Below, piece after piece: positions 1 through 11,924 of a stretch of 64,000 bases of DNA. This stretch comes from Protopterus annectens (Eukaryota; Chordata; Ceratodontiformes; Protopteridae). Location of the stretch: NCBI RefSeq assembly GCF_019279795.1, contig NC_056733.1:1420690300-1420754299 (forward strand), given 5' to 3'. The position numbers and the translations under genes are program-made. The first letter of the stretch is position 1; every line of letters begins with the position of its first letter. The notes under the pieces are model-generated. The model was given only the letters and a program-made list of their open reading frames with translations, was not told where the DNA came from and did no database searches.

Positions 1-826
1 ACCTAGTGATACAGGGGTTGATGCCTAGTTTGGTGAATTTATCAATAATTCCTGAGTGAGGAATGTTATCAAAGGCCTTAGCCAGATCGAGGAAGACTGA
101 ATGAACTGCCTTCCCCTCATCCACAGCTCTGATGACTGACTCAAAGAAGTCAACCAGGTTGAGAAGGCATGATCGACCTTTCACAAAACCAAATTGCATG
201 GGATCTAGAGTTTGGAGATTCCCTATACTCTTGTTAATTATTTCCATGATGATGCTCTCCATAGCCTTACATATCAGACTCATCAGGCTAACAGGGCAAT
301 AATTCTCAGGGTCTGTAGTCGCTCCCCCTTTATGCAGAGGGATGACTGTAGCAGTGTGCCATTCGGTAGGGACAAAGCTTGAGGTGAGGCTGTGATTGAG
401 CAGGTCACACAGATGTGGTGCCAGTTCATTTTGTAGTTCATGTAGAACACATCCAGGGATATTGTTGGGTCCCATGGAAGCTGTATTCTTGGCCTTAGCA
501 ATGCAGCTTTAACCTGTGCTGCAGTAATGCTGGGTACCTGGCATTCATCCGATATTGTGATTGGTTCTTTGTGGGGGGGGGGTAAAGTTGGCACTGAATC
601 TGTCAGCTAGTATGTTGGCAATATCTGTTGGCTCAGTATAGGAGGTACCATTGTGCAGTAACTCAGAGCAAACCTGGGTATTGGAATGGAGATTTTTGAT
701 ATAACTATAAAAGGCTTTGTGGTTGTTTTTCGTGTCTGCCGCAATTCTGACTTCATAGCTGGCTTTAGAGGTTTTGATGAGGGATCTCAACTTTTTGTTG
801 AGGCTAATAAGAGAGTTTTTCCAGTC
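1..826 (-). mobile_element. CR1-like LINE fragment, fingers/palm half of ORF2 reverse transcriptase
   Basis: Read on the minus strand, this stretch encodes the linker and first part of a CR1-type reverse transcriptase: the segment with SKASYE..IAADTKNNHKAFYSY, then ITAAQVKAALL, then the palm start DFFES and the LDLAKAFD block near the left edge. The same blocks occur in the two better copies in this window at 17.5-18.3 kb and 29.3-30.1 kb. Reading frames are broken near 545-600, where a G-run shifts the frame. The left edge is cut by the window, so the catalytic FADD block lies outside. The 5' truncation at about 826 abuts unrelated DNA. This is a dead fragment. CR1 membership rests on similarity to the copies here, and the family is established knowledge. 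Confidence 0.85.
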
Positions 827-1059
827 AGTTGAATAGCTCCACCATCTTGGATTGGTCGATTAGCATACACTTCAGCTGCTTATGCTGTAATAAGCATGCC
901 ACAATGTTTACCATGTTGAGCGGCTCTACATGGCATATAGAGCTGCTTACTGAATACAAAACAGTGTGCTGCCACATACACAGTCTTAACACACCATGTA
1001 GGCTTTATTGAATCTATACCATAGTTTATCCTGGTGTTGAGTAAGACCAGAGACAGCTT
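827..1059. other. Unassigned spacer between LINE fragments
   Basis: This spacer sits between the 5' break of one LINE fragment and the 3' part of the next. It contains short self-complementary words but no open frame or repeat family that I recognise. Confidence 0.4.
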
Positions 1060-2010
1060 TTGGCTAGGAAGAATCTCAGAATGGTTTTGAAGGATGAGAG
1101 GGATGGTAATGACCTGATGGATAGAGATAAGGAGTTCCAGGCCTTAGCAACATGGTATGAGTACAGACAAAGCCCAGCAGATTCGATAGGGTTCTGGACA
1201 GACAGGAGTTTTTGGTCACTGGATCATAATAATAGACTAGAAACAAAGCTGTGTAGAATGTTATTTAGTGTTGGCCAAGCAGATGGATTCTGGATAATTT
1301 TATAGATGGTAAGAAGCTGTGTATATGACAGTTGACGGGGTAGTTCTAACTAATTTAGGCTTTTTAGTGCTATAGAGTTGTGGGTTCTGAAAGGGGTATT
1401 TGCTGCTAATTTAGCAACTTTTGTTACAGCATTGCTCAAGTTTTGATTTTTGTAATGCCTGAAGGTTAGTAAGGATGGGAACACTATAAAAAAGTGTGGG
1501 GAGGAGATAAGTAGTGGCAAGTGTAGCTTTATTTGGGGCGGTGAGAAAGTCTTTGGCTCTATAAAGCATTCCTAGCTTTTGATATTTTTTATGCAGTTTT
1601 GTATATGTAGGTTGAATTTACAATTATACACTATCATCCCTAATAATTTGCTATGAAAAAGTGACTTCAATGGTTGTATTATCAAGAGAGAGGACTTTAA
1701 ATTTTGTTTTTTTTTGTGGGAGAGGGATTTGAGAAAAAATGTATTTTTTTTAAGGTTGAGCATGAATTGTGAGTTATAAAGCCATGTTTCAGTTGCTGTT
1801 AAAGCTTCTTGAATAATTTTTTGGAGGTATGCCACATCGTCAGATGTGCAAATGAGTGTGGAGTCATGTACGTACTGTATTAGGGAGGACTGCTGTGTAG
1901 ATGTGTGGAGGGTTTTGATGAGAATGTTAAAGGGGAGGGTACAATGGACAGAGCCTTGTGGTACACCAGTGGTGGGAGGTATGGAGAAAGGCTGGAGTTT
2001 AGATCTAGGG
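1060..2010 (-). mobile_element. L2-like LINE fragment, RT palm to C-terminus, degraded
   Basis: Minus-strand translation gives the RT block GVPQGS (near 1,960), a degenerate YADD box read as YVHD (near 1,880), and a thumb region with TETWLYNSQFMLNLKK. About 400 bases further on, in another frame, it gives TPFRTHNSIALKSLN followed by LELP. The same downstream block (TPYRTHHCVNLKKLDWLELP) is present in the better copy at 48.0-49.2 kb, so these belong to one LINE superfamily distinct from the CR1 copies. Several stops and frameshifts show it is inactive. The 5' edge abuts a + strand CR1 fragment at about 2,010. L2-like is the closest assignment I can make by eye; Rex1 or another CR1/L2-clade relative is possible. 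Confidence 0.7.
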
Positions 2011-2722
2011 ATGTCATTGTCCACCTTTACTTAGCCCTCATTAGGCCAGTCATTGAATATAATGCCCCTTTGGTATGTATATGTCCTGACATATGCAACA
2101 ACTGGAGCACCCACAGAGACACCTTACTAAAAGGATACAAGGCCTAAGCAACATGCCCTACATATACCGACTCAAAGCCTTGTCATTATATTCGGTATCC
2201 TACAGACTACTGAGGTGACCTGTGTCTGGCTTACAAGGCATCCTCTGACTTTACTAATTGATTACATCAGCAAGTCAAATGGTATCAGAAATACTTGGTC
2301 TAGGGACCTCTTCCACAAAATCAACAGAATGGTTTGGAAGGACAGGTATATCTTGCACAGGATACTGCTGCTATGGAACAGACTCTCCATCCACATAAAA
2401 CAAAGTTCATCCCTGTTGATCTTCAAGTACAACTTAGATCTATGGATGGGAAACAGAAAATTCTCTAGGACTGCCCCTTTACTACTAATGAAAAAATGCA
2501 GCTTATAAATGCTTTATTCCACACATGGGTCCCCTCAAATTATCTATGGTATGATCCCTGTTATTCTGTTTAGAGGTAATATAAAATTATCAACCATGAG
2601 ATGGGTAAATCCAATCTACAACCAACTGGGATAGGTTATTTTGAGCATAAAAAGTAAAATGGCTAGGCATAAAATGGCCTGCGAGGGCAGTAGCCTAGTA
2701 CTTACCTAGGAACCTATATGCA
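2011..2722 (+). mobile_element. CR1-like LINE 3' fragment
   Basis: This carries the C-terminal part of CR1 ORF2 (VIVHLYLALIRPVIEYNAP, then the FKYNLDLWMGNRKF block) and a 3' UTR ending in the family signature AGCCTAGTACTTACC followed by CCTATATG. It matches the 3' ends at 18.8-19.4 kb and 30.6-31.2 kb. Frames are broken near 2,145. It is 5' truncated, as CR1 insertions usually are. Confidence 0.8.
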
Positions 2723-4291
2723 GAAGAAAATATTCTCTCATCTATTAACCATATTATTAAGGCACCAGAATAGCTCTGAATGAACTTCTGCATGAAACTG
2801 AAAGACACAGAGGATAGTAAGAATATGATCAGATTATTTTCAAATGACTGGGAGAAAATCCATAAATGCTACACAGAAAGTTAAAAACAAATATAAAATA
2901 AGTTCAGCTATGTGAAGAAACTCTTTATAGATTCTGAAATATTTCTAATGCCCATAAGTCCCAAAATGTCAGTATTCAGTCTAAATATTGTGAGTTTTGT
3001 AGCTAATGTGCTACCTGGAGAGGTTTCTGTTGCTAGAAGAGCAGATGAACCAAGCTGCCTGATTCTTCTCAGTCTTATACTGTTCTTTCTTCACTGATGT
3101 TATATACTTTTCTTTCTTCTACATCCACATAAAAGTATACTTCAGATTATCATTCAGCATTTTGTTAACTTTTAAGATGACAAACGCGCCTTGTAATTTT
3201 TCCCTAATTTGAAAATATTTTCTATGAAGCAATGCATTACATTAAGCTTGATATCACACCACCCCTGTTATGTATTCCTAATAACACTCTAAAAAACAAG
3301 TGGCAGGGATTTTTTTAACAGTAGCTTGAAATGTAAATAATTTAAAAATGGAATTTACCAAGTCCCTTCTGAAAAACTGGCCTGCTCTCAGTATTGATAA
3401 CTCTGGGAAAAAAAAAAACAAAACAAGACATACATATACCGTCATAAATAAAAAGTAAAAATGCGCCTTTTAAATAGTACGGCAAACAGAAGGTAACATA
3501 CTCAGATGTGTTTCCTGTAAGTGTAAGGGTCATAACAGTGAAAGAATGTGGTTTGTCTACCAATGTGGATTTCTTAAAACAGACAGGTATACAAACTAAT
3601 CCTTGATGATGTGTATAAATGATAGACATGATGCACGGGTAGTACAGGGGACAGATGTATGGTCATAGTCACATGCATCACAGCCAACACTGTATGAATC
3701 TGCCTCCTGCACAGCTAAGGACTAAAGGAAACTGAAGGGAGAGATTGTATAGCCATGATAATACAGAGATGTGAGAAAACAGGGATGTCATGCCACTGAA
3801 AATGTATTATGATAGTTATTACCCACCTCCAGTCTGTCTTCTCTGTAAACAGGGCTACCTTGGTGAAGCAGCGAGGCCTTCTATCACATTTGCATGGCTT
3901 CTTATGATAATATTTAATTTGCATGCATATGTTTAACATTTGTTTAAGCTAGGTTATATCTTGTGTAAAGAACAATTTGGAATGGTGATCTGTTTCACAA
4001 TGCCAATGAATGAAGCAATGCTACAAAGGAGAAGGGTTCTAATGACAAACACATTGCTAACGAAATTACACTAAACAGAGATGTAGGAGAAGAAAGTGCA
4101 TGTCTACTTAAGCAGCAGTGCAGTTATTGACCTCAATATGCTCTGTTCATAATGAGTACTGGAGACATCTGCTCTTCTATCAGACCTGCAATTCATCCAT
4201 CCAGTGCTGCCTGGCTCTGATAACTCTGTCAGTGTGCACTACTAATCTGTCATACTTAATATGCGATTATCCATGAATCACAGGATTGGTC

Positions 4292-4292
<1 letters not shown>
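2723..4292. other. Unassigned AT-rich sequence
   Basis: There is no convincing coding frame, RNA gene or repeat family here. Short open frames at 2,912-3,097 and on the minus strand at 3,342-3,939 look like chance frames. They have no recognisable motif and no plausible flanking splice signals. Confidence 0.5.

Positions 4293-4365
<73 letters not shown>
4293..4365. repeat. (AC)n microsatellite, about 36 uninterrupted units
   Basis: This is a pure AC dinucleotide run of about 73 bases without interruption. Uninterrupted runs of this length are usually polymorphic in vertebrates, so it could serve as a length marker. Confidence 0.98.
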
Positions 4366-4366
<1 letters not shown>

Positions 4367-4959
4367 GCCAGATGAGTACAATGGACAGGTTTTGAAAATG
4401 AATTTTAGGGGCAACTACACAAATAGTAATGCCATACATTATTATCAGCAAGGAAGAAACAAGCATTACAGGTGCATCTCTGATGCAGTGGACAACTCAA
4501 AATAATATGTTACAACTTTGTAAGTTAGCAAATGCTTATGTAGATCAAAATGGGCATCGGATGGTGCAGAGAGAGCAGTCTTTTCTACTGTGCTGATCAC
4601 CCATCTTCAGTCAGTGAAACGTGCCAGAGGGCCAGTAAAGACAGTGGACTGAGCTACACTCACTGCTTGTCCTTTTCTGGATTTGGATGGGGTTTGTTTG
4701 TGCTGGCTACATCTCCATGATATTTGCCAGGAGTTCTAGCCAAGGCAGAATCACAATACAAGGGAATACAACAGGATTACCCACAAAAGAGGTGGCATGC
4801 ATGGAAACGTGTGCACACATATTGCACTAATACCACTACACATTCCCTGTGGGGAGGGGGGGAGTAAGCTGGTGAAAAAAGACTTGAGTGGTGTTCATAT
4901 GCAAATACTAGACTATCAGTCTGCAGTCTATTATACACCTAGCCAATAACCAGAGTTCA
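4366..4959. other. Unassigned sequence
   Basis: No coding region or recognisable repeat is visible between the AC run and the tRNA-like segment. A short G-run lies at 4,853-4,862. Confidence 0.5.
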
Positions 4960-5130
4960 GAAATAAACCTGTACCTTGTATCTGTGAGGTAAAGACCTTA
5001 ACCATTATTCCAATTCATCCTCCTCAAAGCTCTACTTGTATCTAGATTATATTACCCCAGATGGGTCTCAAACACACAATGCCTTTCTTAGGAGGCCAAT
5101 GTCTTAACCAATAGGCCACCCTCATTTCCT
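4960..5130 (-). repeat. tRNA-derived SINE pieces, two tRNA-like units in tandem
   Basis: On the minus strand two tRNA-like promoter units lie head to tail. The right unit has an A-box-like TGGCCTATTGGTTAAG (5,103-5,118) and a B-box-like GTTTGAGACCC (near 5,063-5,075). The left unit has the A-box-like TGGAATAATGGTTAAG (4,997-5,012) and a weaker B-box remnant near 4,962-4,973. The left unit resembles the segment at 7,205-7,260. Pol III boxes in such spacing are typical of SINE heads. No tail is clear, so family and exact ends are uncertain. Confidence 0.5.
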
Positions 5131-5470
5131 CAACTTTAACCTAGTGATACTACCGTGTTGTTTCCCACACAATGGGGCTCTGATCTGGGAGATCTAAATG
5201 TGGGACACAACTACAAGGATAAATTAGAACTGCAGGAATGTGGCAGATGGCAGAAGGAAATCCAAAGAGAAATGTGGCAAAGTACATGCAGAGCATATGA
5301 CAAAAAAGATATTCAGGGAGAAACTTAAATTTTTTGGGGGGTGGGGATACTTTGTCTAAGGTAGCCATATCATTCACATATAAAGGTGCCTCAGTAACGT
5401 TACAATTTTTGCTATGTTTTTATAAACAAAACCCATATTTAATAATGTATGTGTAATGTTTGATATACTG
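5131..5470. other. Unassigned sequence
   Basis: I see no gene or known repeat. A minus-strand open frame at 5,150-5,377 has no recognisable domain. Confidence 0.4.
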
Positions 5471-5550
5471 TTAAAGCTTTTCTCCCACGGGCCTCCACTG
5501 AAAATATGATTTGCCCAGTTGAAATTCCCAGTTACTAAAAAAGAAACAGA
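5471..5550 (+). mobile_element. L2-like LINE or SINE 3' tail remnant
   Basis: This short stretch contains CTTTTCTCCCACGGGCCTCC, then ACTGAAAA, then CCCAGTTG. It is the same order of words as the 3' ends of the LINEs at 46,990-47,080 and 49,375-49,460. Only the tail is present, so it may be an extremely truncated LINE or the end of a SINE that shares this tail. Confidence 0.6.
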
Positions 5551-6010
5551 TAAATACAAATTACAAGGAGCTAATTCCTAAGCAATTAATAGGGAGGGGG
5601 TCCAAAGACAGAACCTAAGGAACCCCAGAGGTGGGGGCGCTACCATGTTTTCATGGTGTGTACTTTATTTGTTCATCGAGTACTTTCACCAGGTTTACTG
5701 CAGTCAGCCCTTCTTACAGCAACAAGATAGTATGGTTGCCATCTGTCCCTCTTTATGCAGTACAGTCCCTATTAAGGCAGTTGCTTCCTGTGAAAAAACA
5801 TGAAAAATGGAAAATGTCCTGAGATTTTAGGAGAAAAAAATATTTTCCATGTTTCCTTTAACAGTTGCATGAAACAATTATTTCATATCTGAAATACCCA
5901 AATATTATATCAAATAAAAAACAAATTCTACAAAAATTGACATTTATCGCAGCAAAACAAAAGTGAATTGTGAATTTTTGCACTGCATGTTTGCCCTGCA
6001 AAAAATATAT
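5551..6010. other. Unassigned sequence
   Basis: No gene or recognisable repeat is visible. The sequence is AT-rich from 5,820 onward. Confidence 0.4.
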
Positions 6011-6085
6011 TTGTTTATTGGGAAAGACCATCTGGGTCTCAACAGTCCATTTTTCAGTGGAGGCCTGTGAAGAAAAGTTCCACTT
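6011..6085 (-). mobile_element. L2-like LINE or SINE 3' tail remnant, minus strand
   Basis: The reverse complement reads CTTTTCTTCACAGGCCTCC, then ACTGAAAA, then a degraded match to the CAGTTGGACTA word, in the order of the 3' tail of the LINE at 47.9-49.5 kb. No coding part remains. It lies about 460 bases from a + strand copy at 5,471-5,550. Confidence 0.6.
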
Positions 6086-7204
6086 AACAGATAAAATTTT
6101 TAAAAATTCAAACTCGTTACATAATATCTCATATTTCCATAAAAAGTCCCATGTTGGGCATTTGAAAAGGTGACAGTCCTACAGGTTAGGAAAAACATTC
6201 ATCACTGGCAGATGACCAAGCCTTGCACCCATGTCCCTTATGGACAGAGGTAGCTTATAAATGCCTGGCCCTCAATGTCCTATTTGGACAGAGGACATCA
6301 TTATTCTTTTTGGAAAACTTAGCTAAGCTTAGAAAGGTCCCCTGGGTCATTAGCCTAATAACACTCTATGAGTACAGAATTATGCATGAGGGATGAATAC
6401 ATCACCATCCTTATTTGTATGCTTATACACAGTAGAATATAAGGTCATTAAGTGGTGAGGGCAACTGGCTACCCTGGAAAATGGAATCTGATGTTTATAG
6501 AAAGACTGGGTAATAAAGAAAGAGCATGTCCCAATAAACCAGGTAAAAAGGAAAGAGCATGTCCCAACAAACTACCATAAAACATTAATTCTTATTACTA
6601 TGGAGTCAGGAATAATTATGAATGGCTTGCAGAGCTCTAGTAACTGTTTTAGGAGGGAATGAACACACATAAAGGGGAACAACCACAGCAATACTATAAT
6701 ACTCCATTGTATTTGAGGGGACCAGAGTATAAAAAAATACTGTACTTTAGGAACTATCAGAACAGAAAGACCAAAAAGGTCCATGATAAACAGCAGTGCC
6801 AGGATTTGCTGGGATTAACTTTAGATTAGATCCAAGTCAGCTTGCTTGTGCTGGATAGAGCATCTACCTGGGCTACAGGTGACTTATGCTAACTAGTAGA
6901 CAGGTACTAAACAGGAAGGGGTGGACTCAGGAAACCATTTCTCTTTCTCAGGTGGGAGGTAGGGTTGGGGATTTCTGCACCACCTAGTTATCTCCATGAC
7001 AGTCAGGGTACATAGCAGCAAGCAAATTCTTCAATACACAACCGGAACACATTGTGATTTGATAGAAAATGCAAGCACCTATTGCTGCATCAACATAACA
7101 TGTGCTTTATTAAATGGGGAGAAAAATATTCCAGTCTACAGTTTGAAGGGAGTTAGATAGACTAATACTGATGTCATAAAATACATATTCTATTTAACAT
7201 TTAA
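6086..7204. other. Unassigned sequence
   Basis: No gene is supported. A local direct repetition of AAAGAGCATGTCCCAA occurs near 6,520 and 6,553. The rest has no structure that I recognise. Confidence 0.4.
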
Positions 7205-7275
7205 AAGGGCGTTAGGGTTGGCATAATGGTTAAGGTGTTTATCTCAAATTCTTACATTTGAAAGGGAAATTGGCA
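7205..7275 (+). repeat. tRNA-like SINE head remnant
   Basis: It contains TTGGCATAATGGTTAAGGTG followed by TTTATCTC. This matches the A-box half of the left tRNA-like unit at 4,960-5,016 (opposite strand). No B box or tail is clear. Confidence 0.4.
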
Positions 7276-8199
7276 AAGGCTTAAAATGGCAACTGGCATT
7301 GTACTTACCTAATAAATATGACTTTATTTACAAAATGTATTAACCTGTGAAGTTTGAATGAGCACAGGCACAGCACATTTTTAAAATAAGCCAAGGAATG
7401 AAAGCTCCAACAATAGTAACATTTATGCAGTTACTGAAGACTTTTATATCATGGAATAAAATCAGTAATGCCACACTTTGCCCATATGCATGAGTAAATG
7501 GATTGACATCTGCTTGAAGTCCACCATTCCCATACCAAATAGAGCACTCTGGATTCGAATAATTCGATTTTCTATTTTTGGAATTCATTCTCCCTGTGAG
7601 CCACAGCAATAGCAACAGCATTCTCATTCTTCTTTAAAGTAATCTGAAAATAATGTCCTATAGAAACACATGCTGACAATGTGGTTCCCTACATAAAACT
7701 GAAAACCACTGAATTTCACACTACTGACACAAAAAGACTGAAGCACATTCCACTGAATTTTAAAATACTGATGCTAAATGGCTGAAACCAAAAACTCCAA
7801 AAGTAGAATATCCTGAAAAAAGCCAAAGTCGAGTCTGAAAATACAGATGTCCTTACATTCACCGCTGCAGTATTCCTTACAAATAGGATTCCCTGCCGTG
7901 AAGCCTGCCATCCAGCCAGTTTACCAAAGTCTACTGTTGCTTTAAGATACGCTGAACATCACCTGCATACTCCTTGCGTAGGGTAGGGCATAAAGGTGAC
8001 ATTCAGGCATACCATCCTCAGAACTTCTTTGCTTCCAGTCCGCACACTGTTTTAACCAGCCTGTTACCTCCTTTTTTTTAACAGTTTTTCTGTTTGTTGG
8101 CAATCCTGTGCTTACTCCTGTTTCCTGGAGTCCTCACAGTTGCAGATAAGTACCCAGCTGGGTTTTTGGTTACTTTTTCTGTTTTGTGCTGTCTGGGGT
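7276..8199. other. Unassigned sequence, probably including the 5' non-coding part of the DIRS element
   Basis: There is no clear coding region. The right part (from about 8,040) leads without a visible break into DIRS gag. It may hold the element's 5' untranslated region or its left inverted terminal repeat, but I cannot place the boundary. Confidence 0.3.
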
Positions 8200-9580
8200 T
8201 AATGTCATCCAGGAAGGGTAAATGCCAGTGTGGAAGATTAATTCCCCATAAAGACCGCCATGATGTGTCTTTTTTTTCTAGGTGGTGCTCGCGACCATAC
8301 GTCGTGTTCAATTTGTCAGGCATTTATCCCCAGATCGCTTCATAGTAGGCTTTCTTCCCTTTCATTGTATCTTGAGAACAAGCATATTAAGCTTCTTGCT
8401 GCAGATACTATGGATGGAACTTCCTGTCCCAAGAGTCAGGGAAGAAGAAGTTGCATAAGGTAAGACTGGAATCTTCCTCTGTCCAGCCTCTGCCAGGAGT
8501 TTCTCCCAAGGTTATTATGAACCCAGAGGCTCGCCTGGTTGTTTTGCCAGATTCTTCTACCGCATCTGGGTTGGAGACCTGTGAGAATCTGGTGGGCAGC
8601 ATGTCCTATGAGGCTTTGCAAGCATCCATTTTGGGCATTCAGAGGGAACCACGGTTGACTATTTCCAAGGGGTCTAGAGGGGTTCTGCAGTTTTTCTTTA
8701 GGGAACCGGTTCCTACTGCAGTTGTGGAATGCCATCCTGAGTCTGGGCCTTCTCAGGTTTCTAGGATGGATGTCCCCTTAGAAAAGAAACAGAAAATTAA
8801 TCATGTTTCTTCTGCTCCTAGGGATGTGAGTGGCAGATCTTTACTTAGAGGTTATTTAATGCTTTACTGTCATTGAGGCCTCCTCAACGCATTTCGGTTC
8901 CTGCTCCTCCTTGGTCCTCTTCTTCACCTAAAAGGCCCAGAGAATTGAATTCTTCTGAGGTGGATTCTGATGAGATGATGACTCCTTTGCTTATTCTACC
9001 TAGATTTCTGTTCCTTTAGACTACGGGCCTGAAGAGAAGGATTCTCATACTCTATAGATATTCCTTCTGAAGAAATTTCCTTTGGGGACACAATCTCTAG
9101 GATGATGGAAATTTTTAAGTGGGTTTGTGCCCAGGTTTCGGATATCTATAAGAGGTACTATGAGTTACTGCAGATGGAATCTCCTAAACCTGTGGCCATT
9201 CCTCCTCTGTCTTGGCTGCTTTATTGGATGTTTTTTCCAATGCCTCTAAAGCACCGGATTCTCTGCCCCCTGCTCCCAAAAAGTCTGATAGGTTTTATAG
9301 GGTGCCTGAGGATTTCTCCTTTTATTTAAATGTCCTGCTGCCGACCCTTCTGTGATGTCTGTTGCCTCTGATAAGCCATCTCAATTGCTACCTTCGTCCA
9401 AGTTACTGCCTTCTGACAAGGACAGTAGAAGCATGGATAGGCTGGGTAAGAAGGTTTATACTTCGGCTACCCTAGCTTTTAGGGCTATTAATTATCAGAC
9501 CCATATCTCTAGATATGTCTTGGTTCTTCTTTCTCAGGCTTGTCAGCTTCTTACTGATCTTCCAGACTCAGAGTAAATCT
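8200..9580 (+). pseudogene. DIRS retrotransposon gag-like region
   Basis: Broken reading frames give blocks seen in vertebrate DIRS1-group gag proteins. An N-terminal cysteine-rich stretch reads C.CGRLIPHKDRHDV, then ARDHTSCSICQAFIPRSL. The conserved core after 9,280 reads RFYRVPEDF, then DPSVMSVAS, then DKDSRSMDRLGKKVYTSATL and RAINYQ. The KVYTSATLA-type core is characteristic of DIRS gag and of its domesticated relative, the LAP2-alpha C-terminal domain (established knowledge). At least three frameshifts and several stops lie between the blocks, so no intact protein is possible. It sits directly upstream of the RT/RNase H region in the same orientation, as expected for DIRS order. Confidence 0.7.
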
Positions 9581-9949
9581 TCTGCTCTTTCCTTGCTTGG
9601 CACTTCTTCTCAGGTAGTTCGTCTTTCTATCAAATGTAGTTATGATGTAGCAGATGCCTCTTCTAGGGCTGCTGCTTCTGGTTCAGTTCAGAGGAGATAT
9701 TCTTGGCTTAGGCTTCAACCTTTGTCTGATGTTATTAAGGCTAAGTTGAGGGATGCTCCTCTGGATAATAAACTTTTGTTTGGTGAAGCGGCTGATTTAA
9801 GTCTCTTCAGGACAAGGGGAAGGCTTTACAAGAGCTTAAGAATGTCTTTGTTTCTCCTGTGCCTAAATTTCAGCAAAACTACCCTTCTAAGCCAGCCTTT
9901 GTTCGTAGGCAATCTCACCTCCTTATAAAGGTAAAAATGGTAGTAAATG

Positions 9950-11200
9950 GCTAAGGCCACTCAGTCTGTAGGGATTCTTAAGCTTTCCTTTCCCGACAAA
10001 CCAGGTGCTGTCTGACTATCTGCCTGTTCCCAGCCACATTCCTCTTTCTCTTCCTGTTTGGCTCCAAATCAACCAGGATTCTTGGATTCTGTCAATCATT
10101 CAGCAGGGGTACTTCATGGTCTGGATTTCCAGCCCTCCTTTTATGGGCATAACTCAGCCTCCTTGGGAACAACTTCCTTTTTTCACAAAGGTTCTTTGAG
10201 ACCTCTTGTCTCAGGGTACTATTCAAGAGGTGCCTGTGTCCCAAAGGGGGAAAGGGTTGTACTCAAGAATGTTTTTAGTGCCCAGAAAAGAAGGTACTTG
10301 GAGACCTATTCTAGACCACTCCCATCTAAACACTTTTCTGAAGGTGCCTTCTTTTCGGATGTTGTCCCTTCAGTCCCTTTTTCCTCTCTTGCTACCTCAA
10401 GACTTTCTGGTGTTTCTGGACCTCAAGGATGCTTATCTCCATATTCTGATCCATCCTCATTTCAGGAGATTTTTGCATTTCTCTGTTGCATTTTCAGTTC
10501 TGTGCTTTGCCCTTTCTACTACCCCAAGGGTATTCACCAAATGCCTTGCTCCTGTGATTGCCTTTTGCAGGCTTCAAAAGATCCAAATATTTTCTTATTT
10601 GGATGACCACTGATTCATGCATCTTCTCCAGAGGTTCTTTTGCAATATCTTTATTTTACCATTTCTCTTCTTCAGAGCCTGGGATTCACAATAAACCTCA
10701 AGAAGTTTTTTCAGACTCCTTCTCAGGATCATGTCTTTCTGGGTTGCTGGATTCAAATGGTACCAATGCTGGCATCCCTGCCTCCTCCAAAGGCATTAAC
10801 TCTCATTTCTTTCTTTCAAACTCTTCTTGCCCTGGCCTCCATTACAGCCAGGGAGTTTCTGAGAGCTCTGGGGTTCATGGATTCCACCATTCCGATGCTC
10901 TCTCTGGCCAAACTTCACATGAGGAAGTTCCAGTGGTTTCTGAAGTCAGTGTGGCTTCAGCATGCACAACCTCTAGACTTTTTTGTTCCTCTTCCCCATG
11001 TCTCAAGAAATAACTTCTGTGGTGGATTCAGCAGTTGTCTCTGAATCCAGGGCTCCCTTTTCAACCTCCTCTTCCCTCACAGGATCTGTTAACAGAAACT
11101 TCAGATGTGGGATGTGAAGCAATGTTTGTCTCCCTGAGGGTTCAGGGAGTGTGGTCACCTCATCAGCAGAAGGAGCACATCAACATCAAAGAGATGAGGA
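9950..11200 (+). pseudogene. DIRS reverse transcriptase and RNase H, frameshifted
   Basis: The first block (10,206-10,613) contains TWRPILDHSHLN, FLDLKDAYLHILIHP and the catalytic SYLDDH, all typical of DIRS-group RT. The frame then shifts. The thumb-like part at 10,640-11,044 contains LGFTINLKKF, FLGCWI and AREFLRALGFM. A third frame gives an RNase H start with a degraded SDVGCEA, then GVWSPHQQKEHINIKEMRT. The RT motif retains both aspartates, but the reading frame is broken at least twice and a stop follows YLDDH. It is therefore a dead copy. The product would have copied DIRS RNA into DNA. Position between gag and tyrosine recombinase matches DIRS architecture. Confidence 0.85.
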
Positions 11201-11349
11201 CTCATGCTGGCTCTTCAGGCCTTTCATCCTCTCCATCACTTCTGCATCTAGCCAAGGGCAATCATCACAAGCTACCTCACAGGGTGGATTTCCTCACGCA
11301 AGACAAGGGGTCTCTCATCCGTCCCCACCTATCCACGCTTCAACTGACA

Positions 11350-11672
11350 CTGTGGGTGATAGGTTTTTGATCACTTTTTTTCCTGAGGAGGTGCTGCAGA
11401 TCCTGCAGAAGGCCAGGAATCCTACTACTAGGAAATCCTACTTGTCTAAATGGAAGAGGTTTTCTATTTTATGTCTTTCTCGTGACCTTGACCCACTTTC
11501 TGTGGATGTTCCTTTGGTTCTGTCTTATTTGTGTGCGTTGCTCAATGCTGGTTTGGCCTATTCTTCTATTAAGGCCCACTTATCACCTCTTTCTGCTTGT
11601 CTGCCTTTAACTCCCCTGTTAGTTTCTAGATTTGAGGCTAAGCAATTTCTTAAAGGCGTCCTTAATATTAGA
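11350..11672 (+). pseudogene. DIRS tyrosine recombinase, N-terminal part, interrupted
   Basis: The frame reads FFPEEVLQILQKARNPTTR, then SYLSKWKRF, then LVLSYLCALL and KAHLSPLSA, the core-binding part of a DIRS tyrosine recombinase. These enzymes insert the circular element without an integrase. The reading continues to KGVLNIR and is then split by the Penelope-like insertion. The same protein resumes at 14,183 with LNIRPPRKPVPPPWDLNFIL. The catalytic C-terminal Arg-His-Arg-Tyr part is not present anywhere nearby, so the element was already truncated or later lost its end. Confidence 0.8.
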
Positions 11673-11924
11673 GCTACAGAACCAGAAACACACAATAAGA
11701 CTCCAAAGGAAAAAGAAATGCAGCCAAAGACAGGACCTCAAGTAGAAGCAGTTCTTTTTATTGGATACAACCACAAGAAACGTTAAGCGCTTTTGTCCCA
11801 CACAAAATTACATGGGACTTCTTCAGAACAAAAACATCTGGATAAGCCAGGTTTAAATATTAGTATTTAAACACATGCTCAACCAATCAAAGTTAAAAAA
11901 CAATAAAACAATTAAACAGGCTAA

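Noticed and set aside
3342-3939. Minus-strand open frames as small genes
   Set aside because: They have no motif, no splice context and low-complexity composition.
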